From NCBI RefSeq assembly GCF_963677315.1, contig NZ_OY781939.1, positions 2,356,001-2,420,000 on the forward strand: a DNA stretch of 64,000 bases, read 5' to 3'. Below, one piece after another: positions 35,954-44,183 of the stretch (its first letter is position 1; the number at the start of each line of letters is the position of its first letter). The position numbers and the translations under genes were made by a program. The DNA is from an uncultured Sphaerochaeta sp. (GTDB lineage Bacteria > Spirochaetota > Spirochaetia > Sphaerochaetales > Sphaerochaetaceae). The notes under the pieces are model-generated. The model was not told where the DNA came from and made no database searches. It saw only the letters and a list, made by a program, of their open reading frames with translations.

Positions 35954-36471
35954 TACTGAAGACCGGCAATTGGTTGGTCTCCAGTGAGAGAGCGTATACT
36001 GATACCCGTTTCATCCATTAGTGCATAGGTAGGACCAAGGGGTGTCCTTGGGTAGGTTGTTGACCCAGGGTTCACCCAGATGACACCATCCTCTCCCCTC
36101 TGGAGTTTTGGCGCATGGGTATGACCACTGATAAAAATGTCCCCTGCTTTCAGATTCTGACCAAAAGGGGAGTGAATTCTATCCCCGTGGGTCATGAATA
36201 TGGTTCGTCCCTGCCAGTCGATGCGTCTCTTCTGGGGAGGTAGGGGTATTCCTGCATTGCTGAAGTCATAGCTGTTGTCACAGTTCCCTCTTACCAGAGA
36301 TAGATGTGGGATATTCCTGAGTAGTAACTGGAAATGTGCGTGGCCTGAGGGACAGAGATCACCGGCGACCAAGATTGATTCTGCATGGTGTTCATGTGCT
36401 CGTTGATCAAGAAGTGAGAGGGCATCAATCGAACCATGTATATCGCTGGCAAGCAAGAGAGTTTTGGGCAT
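35926..36471 (-). CDS. YfcE/MJ0936-family metallophosphoesterase
   Basis: 181 residues. Calcineurin-type metal motifs in order: LLASDIHGS, VAGDLCPSG, VRGNCDNS, MTHGDRI and ISGHTHAPKL. These define small Mn-dependent phosphodiesterases of the YfcE type, cytoplasmic, with uncertain natural substrate. Size is normal. The 3' end overlaps the convergent AOR-like gene. It is divergent from the alpha/beta hydrolase, which has a strong -10 box in the shared intergenic region. Confidence 0.88.
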   Translation of the reverse strand: MPKTLLLASDIHGSIDALSLLDQRAHEHHAESILVAGDLCPSGHAHFQLLLRNIPHLSLVRGNCDNSYDFSNAGIPLPPQKRRIDWQGRTIFMTHGDRIHSPFGQNLKAGDIFISGHTHAPKLQRGEDGVIWVNPGSTTYPRTPLGPTYALMDETGISIRSLTGDQPIAGLQYYFLPSADQ

Positions 36472-36510
36472 GAAATCTCCTGATTTTTCTTTGCTAAAGA
36501 CAAATGCTTC

Positions 36511-36542
36511 TTGTGATGTATGAATAATACTGGTAGTATAAT
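36511..36542 (+). promoter_or_regulatory. Promoter of the alpha/beta hydrolase
   Basis: Consensus TATAAT at 36537-36542; a weak TGATGT -35 sits 17 bases upstream (36514-36519), with TTGTGA at 36511-36516 as an alternative at 20 bases. The start region is very AT-rich. Confidence 0.5.
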
Positions 36543-36583
36543 ACGAGAATTATATAAAAAAATATATAGGGAAGGAGGCTCAA

Positions 36584-37510
36584 ATGGCTACCATCCGAGA
36601 GCTGTCTTGCAGCGATGGGAAACGCGTAATGTATCGCGTATGGGTTCCAGAGGGGTCACAGGTTGAGGCTGTTCTTCTCATTCTGCATGGTATGGCTGAG
36701 CATAGCCTCCGATATGATGCATTCGCCACATTTCTCAATTCCAAGGGAATTGCCGTCTATGCTCCTGATCATCGTGGTCATGGAGAGACTGTGAAAAATG
36801 ATGGGGAAACCCTTGGTTGGTTTGCCCAGCGGGATGGTTGGCAACGAGTGGTGCAAGATGTCTATGAATTGACGAATGTTATCCTCGCCGAATATCCCAG
36901 TCACAGTCTTTTCTTGCTTGGCCATAGCATGGGCTCTTTCCTCGCAAGAAGTCTCATGGTGAAATACTCTGACCTTTTTGATGGTGTCATCCTTATGGGT
37001 ACCGGTGCTTCCCAAGGATTGCTTGGAAAAATTGGCAAGATGATTGCCCGCAGTCACATCAATAAACATGGTTCAAAGCATCCCGATACACAACTGGATA
37101 AGATGAGCTTTGGCGCATACAACAAGAAGATACCGGATGCAAAGACGTCATTCGATTGGCTGAGTAGGGATGCTGAACAAGTAGCGAAGTATATCGAGGA
37201 TCCTTTGTGTGGATTTGTCTGCACCTCGGGGTTCTTTGCGGACTTGTTGGATGGGGTGGAGCTTGCCAATGATGTTGAGAAAGCAAAGAAGCTCCCCTCG
37301 GATCTCTCTCTCTTGATCATCAGTGGGAGTGAGGATCCTGTAGGAGGGTTCTCCAAGGGCGTTCGCAAGGTATACGAGTTCTACCGTAATTGTAGCATCT
37401 CTGACATCACCCTGAATTTGGTTGAGGGTGCACGGCATGAATTATTGCAGGAAACCAATAGGGAGCAGACGGCACAATACCTCTATTCCTGGATGAAGCA
37501 GAGGCTGTAA
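36584..37510 (+). CDS. Alpha/beta hydrolase, monoacylglycerol lipase-like
   Basis: 308 residues. Serine hydrolase fold with the oxyanion region LLILHGMAEHSLRYD, YAPDHRGHGET, the nucleophile elbow GHSMGSFLARS, the acid Asp in ISGSEDPVGG and the His in GARHELLQE. HGMAEHS..RYD and DHRGHG are typical of lysophospholipase/monoacylglycerol lipase (serine aminopeptidase S33) proteins. No signal peptide, so cytoplasmic. GGAAGGAGG precedes the ATG. The BrkB-like membrane gene follows two bases after its stop. Confidence 0.87.
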   Translation: MATIRELSCSDGKRVMYRVWVPEGSQVEAVLLILHGMAEHSLRYDAFATFLNSKGIAVYAPDHRGHGETVKNDGETLGWFAQRDGWQRVVQDVYELTNVILAEYPSHSLFLLGHSMGSFLARSLMVKYSDLFDGVILMGTGASQGLLGKIGKMIARSHINKHGSKHPDTQLDKMSFGAYNKKIPDAKTSFDWLSRDAEQVAKYIEDPLCGFVCTSGFFADLLDGVELANDVEKAKKLPSDLSLLIISGSEDPVGGFSKGVRKVYEFYRNCSISDITLNLVEGARHELLQETNREQTAQYLYSWMKQRL

Positions 37511-37512
37511 TC

Positions 37513-38754
37513 ATGTCCTATAAAAGTATCGTTCAGCAGAATCTTAAGCGGCTGAGTACCTTTTTCTCAGCCGTGTTTAGGCAGGCTATGAAAGATAATT
37601 TTCTCAACTCTGCTTCGGGGTTGGTCTACTCCACGCTTTTGGCCATTGTACCTGCTGCAACCTTCCTCTTCACCTTCTTCAATGCTTTTGGTGTTATGGA
37701 ACCGTTGGTGAGTTTTCTCTCCCAGTGGTTCACGGAATTGGCAGGAGAGGAGGCAGGTGGTCAGTTGATGATTCTCCTGACCCAGTACACCCGTAATGCA
37801 ACCAGTTTGGGAGTTGTTGGTCTCATATCCTTCCTGATCACCATGGTTCTCTTGATCAACAAGGTATGGATTGTAATCAACCGGATATACCGTTCAAGCA
37901 GAAGTCGGAACGCCCTGAAACGATTTGCAGGCTATATTTCATTCTTGATCGTAGCAACCTTGTTGCTTGCAGCATATGTAAGTGCTCAATCCATTCTCAC
38001 TTCCTGGTACCTCAATTTGATAGGGGTGACCCTGGGTAGGTGGTCTGTTGCAGTCGAAGCCATTGCCCCGAGTTTTATCGTGGCCTTGGTTATTTTCCTG
38101 CTTATATACCTTGTTCCCAATACAAGGGTCCGTTTCGATTCAGCAATTCTTGGAAGCATTGCAGGGTTGTTGGTGATCAATATTTTCAGCAAGCTGACTT
38201 CACTGTTGACATCAATGGCGAGCAGGTTCTCAGTCATCTATGGCTCTTTTGCAGCCATCTTCCTGTTCTTGTTCTTCTGTTATGTTTTTTGGGCAACAGT
38301 CTTCTTCAGTGTTGAGCTTGCATATGTGCATCAGTTCAGGCCAGATGTTTCCAGTTTCCGTGGGCTGCCACAAAGCCCAGCACTGCAGTTATCTGAAGGA
38401 ACCAACATCATGATGCTTATTGGAAGCAATTTTCGAGAAGGGAAGGGTGCTACCTCCACCAAGGAGTTGCTTGACCGCCTCGCAATCCCATACAATCGAT
38501 TGCAGGGATTCCTTGGACTCCTGACTCAACTAGAGTTCATCACCCCCACCAACAGCAGCCAAACCAGCTATATCCCCAAGCAACCGCTTGATACCCTTCG
38601 TCTCCAGGACCTGGTAAAGGGGCTGTATGGTATGGAAACCATCGATGAGGTTGAGCACGATACTGCCGGTGAGGCGGTTGCTGAGCAGGTCCAGGATAGG
38701 GGTGTGGCTGCGTTGGGGAATCTTACGATTGAACAACTGCTGCAAAGAATCTAG
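37513..38754 (+). CDS. YihY/BrkB-family inner-membrane protein
   Basis: 413 residues with about six transmembrane helices in the first 285 residues. The family signature is visible: FLNSASGLVYSTLLAIVPAATFLF, VGLISFLITMVLLINKVWIVINRIY, VPNTRVRFDSAILGSIAGLLVINIFS and FLFLFFCYVFWATVFFSVELAYVHQ. The remaining ~130 residues are soluble and include a winged-helix-like stretch (STKELLDRLAIPYNRLQGFLGLLTQLEFI). Once misnamed RNase BN; function is unknown. Probably co-transcribed with the preceding hydrolase. Confidence 0.88.
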   Translation: MSYKSIVQQNLKRLSTFFSAVFRQAMKDNFLNSASGLVYSTLLAIVPAATFLFTFFNAFGVMEPLVSFLSQWFTELAGEEAGGQLMILLTQYTRNATSLGVVGLISFLITMVLLINKVWIVINRIYRSSRSRNALKRFAGYISFLIVATLLLAAYVSAQSILTSWYLNLIGVTLGRWSVAVEAIAPSFIVALVIFLLIYLVPNTRVRFDSAILGSIAGLLVINIFSKLTSLLTSMASRFSVIYGSFAAIFLFLFFCYVFWATVFFSVELAYVHQFRPDVSSFRGLPQSPALQLSEGTNIMMLIGSNFREGKGATSTKELLDRLAIPYNRLQGFLGLLTQLEFITPTNSSQTSYIPKQPLDTLRLQDLVKGLYGMETIDEVEHDTAGEAVAEQVQDRGVAALGNLTIEQLLQRI

Positions 38755-38807
38755 AGAGTGCTTGCCTCTCTCCAGCAACAAAGGATACTCTATATGAGGA
38801 GGCTCCT

Positions 38808-39272
38808 ATGAACCTAGATGCTACTACCCAGCCCATGATCGATCCCCTTATCTGGCACACTTTCCCAGATGAAAGAGATGGTATCATGCCTGATGAAATA
38901 TGGAAGTGCGGTCCCTTGGTCTGCACCTTACTCAAGAATCCCGCATGCAGGAATGGTGAGCAACTTGTTTCCATACCTTACTCGATGATAGTGAAGAGAG
39001 ATGGAGCTGTTATCTTGGCTGTTTCTCTTGAAAAGGAAGACCTCAGAGCGCTCTCCTATACGATGGGAATATCCCTAAGAGAGTTGCAGGACGAGTACCA
39101 GACCAAAGGAAATTTCTCGGAGCTCAGGGGCTTTGTGTACTCTGATAGCACCCGTGAGGACCAAGGAATCTATGATGGGGATATGGACCTGCAAAGCATC
39201 AGGATCTTCTTCCTTGAAACAGTCTGTGACACTTTCGATATACTCTCTGAACCAGTGCAGATTACAACGTAA
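38808..39272 (+). CDS. Hypothetical protein, 154 residues
   Basis: I do not recognise this family. The ATG is preceded by AGGAGGCTCCT, so it is a well-expressed real gene. The protein has no signal peptide or membrane helix, three cysteines in the first half (WKCGPLVCTLLKNPACRNGE) and an acidic C-terminal third. A stretch LSYTMGISLRELQDEY looks like a short helix-turn-helix-like segment but is too weak to call. The 3' end overlaps the convergent lipoprotein gene by 11 bases. Confidence 0.6.
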   Translation: MNLDATTQPMIDPLIWHTFPDERDGIMPDEIWKCGPLVCTLLKNPACRNGEQLVSIPYSMIVKRDGAVILAVSLEKEDLRALSYTMGISLRELQDEYQTKGNFSELRGFVYSDSTREDQGIYDGDMDLQSIRIFFLETVCDTFDILSEPVQITT

Positions 39273-39663
39273 ATACAAAGCTTCCTGTCACATTCAGCTT
39301 GGTGTTGATCTTGGAGGAATCCTTTCGGTAGGGAAACAGAATACCGGTGCTTCCTTCCTGAAGTTCCTTGGGAAGATGCAACAATGAGTACTCTTCAGTT
39401 GCCACCAGGGTTGTATATCCCTCTCTGGCTTCAAGGCTATAACGGGCATGGATCAGTATTCCTTCCAGCTCGATTGTTACGATATCACCCAAGGAATATC
39501 CCGCGTCCTGAAGCATCCCTCGATTAACAGAGAGCTTAAACAGTTGCTCAGCTGGGGACTCAGTAATGGACAGTGGCACTGCATCAGGCTTTCTTGCCGT
39601 GGCACAGGAGGTGAACAACAACAAGGCGGTTGCAAGTATCGCGTATACGGTAATTCTTTTCAT
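39262..39663 (-). CDS. Small putative lipoprotein
   Basis: 133 residues with a lipoprotein signal: charged KR, hydrophobic VYAILATALLLF and lipobox TSC, giving a mature start at Cys20. The remaining part is mostly beta with no motif I recognise. GAGGAG lies in the last codons of the upstream Crp/Fnr gene, whose stop is two bases before the ATG, so the two form an operon. A role in the response sensed by that regulator is inference. Confidence 0.65.
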   Translation of the reverse strand: MKRITVYAILATALLLFTSCATARKPDAVPLSITESPAEQLFKLSVNRGMLQDAGYSLGDIVTIELEGILIHARYSLEAREGYTTLVATEEYSLLHLPKELQEGSTGILFPYRKDSSKINTKLNVTGSFVFTL

Positions 39664-39665
39664 AA

Positions 39666-40331
39666 TCAGTTCTCCTCGAGTAGGGTAAATGTGCTCTTAT
39701 GATAATCCACTAATCCTTCACTGCGCATCTTTGAGAGTTCACTGGACATCGCACTTCTCTCCACACAGAGATAGTCTGCAAGATGTTGCCGGTCAAAAGG
39801 AATGGTGAATGTCTTCTTGTTTCCCTGCCGCTTCGATTCAGCAGAGAGGTAGGAGAGTAGTTTCTCCCGCGTATTACGCTTTGTGATGTGATTAATTTTT
39901 TTCATCAATTCCAGGTTTTTGTGACTGAGTAATCTCACTAGGTTTTCGATCAACATATGATGATACACACAGTTCATACTGCAGGTGGTTACAATTTTAT
40001 TGATGTTCAGGAATAGGATGGTGGTGGGCTGGGATGTGATGGCAGCAACTTCACTGGGGGACTGGGTAAAGGCAACAGTCTCTGCAAAGGTATCACCCAC
40101 CCCAATATTGGTCACAACTGTTCTGTTCCCCCAGAAATCGTGACGGACGATATTCACTGATCCCTGGAGTACGATTCCCATTTCATCGGTGAAATCCCCT
40201 TCATCAATGATGGTGTAGTCCTTGGGGAAATTGCTGGTCCTACTCTTCAGGCAACCGAGCAATTGGGGCAGCTCCTGTGCTCCTATCTGCTTGAAAAGAT
40301 GAGAATGGTGTACTATCTCGTAGATATTCAT
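39666..40331 (-). CDS. Crp/Fnr-family transcription regulator
   Basis: 221 residues from ATG 40331, preceded by AAGGTGG; upstream in-frame ATGs lack a ribosome site. The N-terminal cyclic-nucleotide-binding-type beta roll shows DEGDFTDEMGIVLQGSVNIV and FAETVAF. The C-terminal winged helix is FDRQHLADYLCVERSAMSSELSKMRSEGLVDY. No N-terminal cysteine set for an Fe-S cluster is seen, so it is not a classical Fnr. It is divergent from a ferredoxin-like gene and likely controls it, as HcpR-type regulators do in anaerobes. The inducer is unknown. Confidence 0.88.
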   Translation of the reverse strand: MNIYEIVHHSHLFKQIGAQELPQLLGCLKSRTSNFPKDYTIIDEGDFTDEMGIVLQGSVNIVRHDFWGNRTVVTNIGVGDTFAETVAFTQSPSEVAAITSQPTTILFLNINKIVTTCSMNCVYHHMLIENLVRLLSHKNLELMKKINHITKRNTREKLLSYLSAESKRQGNKKTFTIPFDRQHLADYLCVERSAMSSELSKMRSEGLVDYHKSTFTLLEEN

Positions 40332-40347
40332 AAACCACCTTATATTT

Positions 40348-40363
40348 TGTTGTAAATCCAACA
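40348..40363. promoter_or_regulatory. Candidate Crp/Fnr operator
   Basis: TGTTG-N6-CAACA (TGTTGTAAATCCAACA), a palindrome with CRP-like spacing in the 88-base region between the regulator and the ferredoxin-like gene. The position suits control of both promoters. Confidence 0.5.
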
Positions 40364-40419
40364 TATCTATAGATGAGCACATGGTATCATAACCCATATA
40401 ACAAGACAATGGAGTCAAT

Positions 40420-41121
40420 ATGATCAGACAGATGATAACTATAGATGAAGAGCTGTGTAATGGGTGTGGGTTATGCGTGAGTGCATGCCAAGAGGGCGCA
40501 ATTGGTCTGGTAAACGGTAAAGCGGTCCTGCTTAGGGAAGATTACTGTGACGGGTTGGGCAATTGCCTGCCTGTCTGCCCAACTGGAGCAATCACCTTTG
40601 AAGAGCGAGAGGCTCCTGCATTTGACCATGAGGCGGTAGAAAAGTTCATGGAAGCGGATAAGCCGGTATTCAGTTGCCCTGGAAGCCAGCTCAAGGTGAT
40701 GAAAAGGGAAGAAAAGAGAGAACCTGTCTCACAGAATACGAATGCTGTACCCCTACAGAGCCAGCTCCGTCAATGGCCGGTACAGATCAAGCTGGCTGCC
40801 CCGAATGCTACGTTCTTCAACAATGCTGACCTGCTTATTGCAGCCGATTGTGCAGCCTACGCCTATGGTGATTTCCACAACACGTTCATCAAGAACAGGG
40901 TCACACTTATTGGCTGCCCCAAGCTCGATGCAGGGGACTATGCAGAGAAACTTACCGAGATCTTCCAGCATCATGAGATCAGGAGCGTTACTGTTGCGAG
41001 AATGGAAGTTCCCTGCTGTGGGGGGCTTGATGGAGCAGTGAAACGTGCTATTGCAGCCAGCGGGAAGATTATCCCCCTTGCCGTGGTAACGCTCTCCACG
41101 GAAGGGGAAATTCTCCGCTAG
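40420..41121 (+). CDS. Ferredoxin-like 4Fe-4S protein with extra C-terminal domain
   Basis: 233 residues. The N-terminal 2x4Fe-4S ferredoxin has a full first motif CNGCGLCVSACQEGAI; the second reads CDGLGNCLPVCPTGAI, where one ligand position is replaced by Leu, a variant common in this family. The C-terminal ~140 residues (LLIAADCAAYAYGDFHN, LIGCPKLDAG, VPCCGGLDGAVKRAI) form a separate Cys-containing domain. Such proteins are found beside Crp/Fnr regulators and hydroxylamine reductase in anaerobes. Electron transfer is probable; partner unknown. Confidence 0.8.
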   Translation: MIRQMITIDEELCNGCGLCVSACQEGAIGLVNGKAVLLREDYCDGLGNCLPVCPTGAITFEEREAPAFDHEAVEKFMEADKPVFSCPGSQLKVMKREEKREPVSQNTNAVPLQSQLRQWPVQIKLAAPNATFFNNADLLIAADCAAYAYGDFHNTFIKNRVTLIGCPKLDAGDYAEKLTEIFQHHEIRSVTVARMEVPCCGGLDGAVKRAIAASGKIIPLAVVTLSTEGEILR

Positions 41122-42209
41122 AAGATCCAGGAAGCTCCGAGGGTCAAGGAAGCTCTCGAGGTTGGTCCATCCCAGCTGAAGAGGTCCTCGGTTTCCCCAA
41201 AGGGAGCACTGAGGAAGCCTAGGAGACTGAAGCCTTCAAGTACCGACCAATTAGCGCCGAGTGTTGTATTGAAGGAAAGGTCCAACGGGCTGATGATTGT
41301 CCTCAGGGACCAAGAGAGGCTGGAAGAAGGGGTATATACCACCTCAGGGTAGAGCAAGAGTGGACAGTCTGCATCACTTTGGCTCTCTAGTTTCCAATTC
41401 CCTGCAGGACGAGTCAGGAACTCCAGTCGGAGGGATAGGTTCTTATCATCCTCCAGATACTGGATGTGGAACAATCCACCGGTAATTACCCAGGAATCCA
41501 GTGTTTTTCCGCCGATATCTCCACTCTGTGGAATGGCAAGGGAAGAGGAGAGGTACCAATCCGGTCCTATATTACCCTGTAAACTTATATAGGGTTTATG
41601 CAGGCGCTCACTCTCATAACTGGTGAGATAGCCTGCCTCCACCTTGGTCTCCTGAACGGTAGTGTAGAGGCGAGCCCCTCCTCCCATATGTTCAATCTGC
41701 ATATCCGGAGAGGGAAGTACTACAGCTTCAGCAAAACTGAAGAACCCCAGAGGATAGTTCAGGCTTACCAGGAGCCCTGTCTCACTGCGAAGCTCTGATT
41801 GGGTCAAGGTCACTGAAGTGTCATTACTCCCATAGAGCACATCCCCAGCATTGAATAGCATTCCATCCCCCCATGAGAGGCGGGTTTTTCCAGCCGTCAG
41901 GCGGACTGAAGGGAAGCGAGCCTTGAAGTAAGCCTTGTGAAGGATTTCTTCATATATATCAGAGGCAGAAGCAGTGCTGAAAAGCATTGGATTTGGGGTT
42001 TTCAAGACTACTTCCCCGCGTACATTGCCACTCCTTTCTGAGCTGATCGAGAGACTGAGGGATGGAGCCATTGTCTCATTCCACTGGCTAGTGTTTGGCG
42101 TGTAGCTGATTGCGCTGAGTAATTGCATCTCCACTACTGGGTTTTCTGCTGCGCTCAAGGCCATTCCAATACATAGGAAAAGTGATAGAAACAGAGACTT
42201 TCTTACCAT
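41118..42209 (-). CDS. Outer-membrane beta-barrel protein (module A)
   Basis: 363 residues with a signal peptide (SLFLSLFLCIGMALSAAE). The mature part is made of amphipathic beta strands: VRLTAGKTRLSWGDGMLFNAGDVLYG, HMGGGARLYTTVQETKVEAGYL, and a C-terminal strand RASLTLGASWIF ending in Phe, the usual BAM signal. It is the last gene of the ABC-LolA-like operon, overlapping the LolA-like gene by seven bases. It probably forms the outer-membrane end of that transport route; no known family name fits. Confidence 0.75.
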   Translation of the reverse strand: MVRKSLFLSLFLCIGMALSAAENPVVEMQLLSAISYTPNTSQWNETMAPSLSLSISSERSGNVRGEVVLKTPNPMLFSTASASDIYEEILHKAYFKARFPSVRLTAGKTRLSWGDGMLFNAGDVLYGSNDTSVTLTQSELRSETGLLVSLNYPLGFFSFAEAVVLPSPDMQIEHMGGGARLYTTVQETKVEAGYLTSYESERLHKPYISLQGNIGPDWYLSSSLAIPQSGDIGGKTLDSWVITGGLFHIQYLEDDKNLSLRLEFLTRPAGNWKLESQSDADCPLLLYPEVVYTPSSSLSWSLRTIISPLDLSFNTTLGANWSVLEGFSLLGFLSAPFGETEDLFSWDGPTSRASLTLGASWIF

Positions 42210-42946
42210 GTCAGATTCTCCAAGGTGAATAGGTTTCTATCGAGTGCGATGTCTACTTCCAAGGTGTCGAGGGTCATCCATGTTGCACTGTTACTCTTCA
42301 TCGCATCCTCGATACGGGTCTCTTTTGGTAGGGTTCTTCCATCTACCACCAGGGTATCGAGCACCGCCATCTCCTTGAGCAGGCGACCGTGGCTGGTGGA
42401 ATATTCACCTTTCCACGTCAGGAAGGTCTCTTTATCCACCCAGATTTTCTGGACAGGGTAGGCAACCTGCCTTGTTTTTGCCGTAAGGGTCAGGATATGG
42501 CAATCCCTTCCATTGAGGGTCTCACTGCCATCGAGTGTCACGGTATAGTCATCAAGGGTAGTTTTCTCTTCCGTCATATCCTCATAGGAGAGATCGCTGC
42601 CAAGTACTGACTGCCTGAGTGCTGCTCCTTGCAGCCTGATCAACTCTTCGGCATCAGGGTAGAAAAGATAGAGGCTTCCCTTGGTCCTGAGTATCTTCTG
42701 CCCCCGTTCAGCGATGCTGGTGAATTCAATAAGGGAATCGGTAGTTCCTCGGGCCCAGGCCTTGAAGGTGCTCTCCTTTGTTCCAAACCGGTCAGTCGTT
42801 TTGATTGATCCAGTGGAGTAGGAGGTTTCAAAGGTGGCCTGTGCGTCCATCTCCCTGACAATCTCCTCGGCGGTGATTGCAAACAGGGAAACAGGAAGGA
42901 AGAGTATGGTGAGTCCTAGCAGGACCATAATAATGCGTTTAGACAT
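42203..42946 (-). CDS. LolA-like outer-membrane lipoprotein-sorting protein (module A)
   Basis: 247 residues from ATG 42946 (TCTAAACGC follows). Signal peptide IIMVLLGLTILFLPVSLFA, then AITAEEIVREMDAQ, the usual start of the COG2834 LolA-like family. The beta-sheet body includes FYPDAEELIRL, GSDLSYEDMTEE, YTVTLDGSETLNGRDCHILTLTAK and YPVQKIWVDKETFLTWKGEY. The fold binds lipid or acyl chains in a hydrophobic half-barrel. It sits between the FtsX permeases and the barrel gene and overlaps both, so it is likely a periplasmic carrier for this system. The ligand is unknown. Confidence 0.82.
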   Translation of the reverse strand: MSKRIIMVLLGLTILFLPVSLFAITAEEIVREMDAQATFETSYSTGSIKTTDRFGTKESTFKAWARGTTDSLIEFTSIAERGQKILRTKGSLYLFYPDAEELIRLQGAALRQSVLGSDLSYEDMTEEKTTLDDYTVTLDGSETLNGRDCHILTLTAKTRQVAYPVQKIWVDKETFLTWKGEYSTSHGRLLKEMAVLDTLVVDGRTLPKETRIEDAMKSNSATWMTLDTLEVDIALDRNLFTLENLTW

Positions 42947-44174
42947 AGCGTAGTGCCTCCACAATTTCTATTTTTGAAGCTTTCCTGGATGGAATGAGCG
43001 TAGAGAGCGATGAGATAAGGATTGCGTAGATCCATACAAAGAGAGCGGTGAACCAGTTGAGCTGTGGGAAAAGAATGGAGGATATCTCCATATCGACACC
43101 ACTCATTGCCTCTGTGAAATTGATTCCAGTCTTACTAAGTATGAAGACGATCAAGACTCCAACGAGTGTACCGAGAGTGGACCCAGCAATACTGATGAAG
43201 GTACCTTCCAAGAGGAAAAGTCTGGTGAGCTCCTTCCCCTGCATTCCCAGGGCACCCAAGGTTCCAATCTCACGAACTCTCTCATAGATAACCATCATCG
43301 TGGTATTGATGATGACTGTACTTCCCAGAACAAAGAAAATGGCTCCCATCACGTAGTAGATGAACTTAGCAATGGAAAGGAATGTATACATCATATTCAG
43401 ATCCTTCCATGCCCGTGTTTCAGTCTTAAGGGAAAGCTGTTCCTGAAGGGCCGTTTCCACTGCATTGGCTACATCTCTTTCTTTGTATCCATCCTCGGTG
43501 AGAAGCAGTATTTCCTGGGTATGGCCATCCATCCTCAGGAGGTATTGGGCTCGATCAAGGGGGACATACACTGTCTTTGCACTCAGTCCTCCCACTGGGA
43601 AGGCTGCAATACCGACAATGGTGAATGTCATGGCATTGGAACCCCTCAGTGCAGTGGATGTGAGCATGGTAACCTTGTCCCCCAGTGAGAGACCAAGGTC
43701 ATGGGCAAGGAATTTGCCCATCAACAGCTCGTTGGCTCCGGATTCAGGGATTCTCCCTTCATCCACGATGGCAGGGAAGTCAATGAAGGCCTGCTCCGTG
43801 TTGAAATCAACACCGACTCCCATGGCACCATTGTTTTTCTCATCAATGTACAGATTGGCCGGAAAGTTGATCCGCGGGGTAGCTGCTTCTACTCCCTCGA
43901 CAGCAGACGCTACAGAGATCACCTTCTCGGTATCCAAGCTTAGATGCAAAGGGTTATATCGTTCATACTTCTCAAAGTCTGCATGTCTGATCCTCACCTC
44001 ACCGGTGTAGTAGCTGGTAAGATTGGTCGCCATATCTGTTTCCATAGTCTCAAGCAAGGCTAGTAGTGCCATGATTGCCATTGCTGAAACAGCTATTGCT
44101 ACAGCAGAGAGAATGGAGCGACGGAGATTCCTGAACACATTGCGAAAAGCTACAGCTGGTAATTTTATCGTCAT
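42939..44174 (-). CDS. FtsX/MacB-type ABC permease (module A, second)
   Basis: 411 residues. An N-terminal helix (FRNVFRNLRRSILSAVAIAVSAMAIMALLALLETM) leads into a periplasmic MacB-like domain of about 220 residues. Three C-terminal helices follow (IYYVMGAIFFVLGSTVIINTTMMV, LEGTFISIAGSTLGTLVGVLIVFIL, WFTALFVWIYAILISSLSTLIP), with the FtsX signature VYERVREIGTLGALGMQGKEL. AGGAG precedes the ATG. With the second permease it would form a heterodimer on the ATPase, LolCDE-like. Confidence 0.88.
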   Translation of the reverse strand: MTIKLPAVAFRNVFRNLRRSILSAVAIAVSAMAIMALLALLETMETDMATNLTSYYTGEVRIRHADFEKYERYNPLHLSLDTEKVISVASAVEGVEAATPRINFPANLYIDEKNNGAMGVGVDFNTEQAFIDFPAIVDEGRIPESGANELLMGKFLAHDLGLSLGDKVTMLTSTALRGSNAMTFTIVGIAAFPVGGLSAKTVYVPLDRAQYLLRMDGHTQEILLLTEDGYKERDVANAVETALQEQLSLKTETRAWKDLNMMYTFLSIAKFIYYVMGAIFFVLGSTVIINTTMMVIYERVREIGTLGALGMQGKELTRLFLLEGTFISIAGSTLGTLVGVLIVFILSKTGINFTEAMSGVDMEISSILFPQLNWFTALFVWIYAILISSLSTLIPSRKASKIEIVEALRYV

Positions 44175-44183
44175 CGTCTTCTC

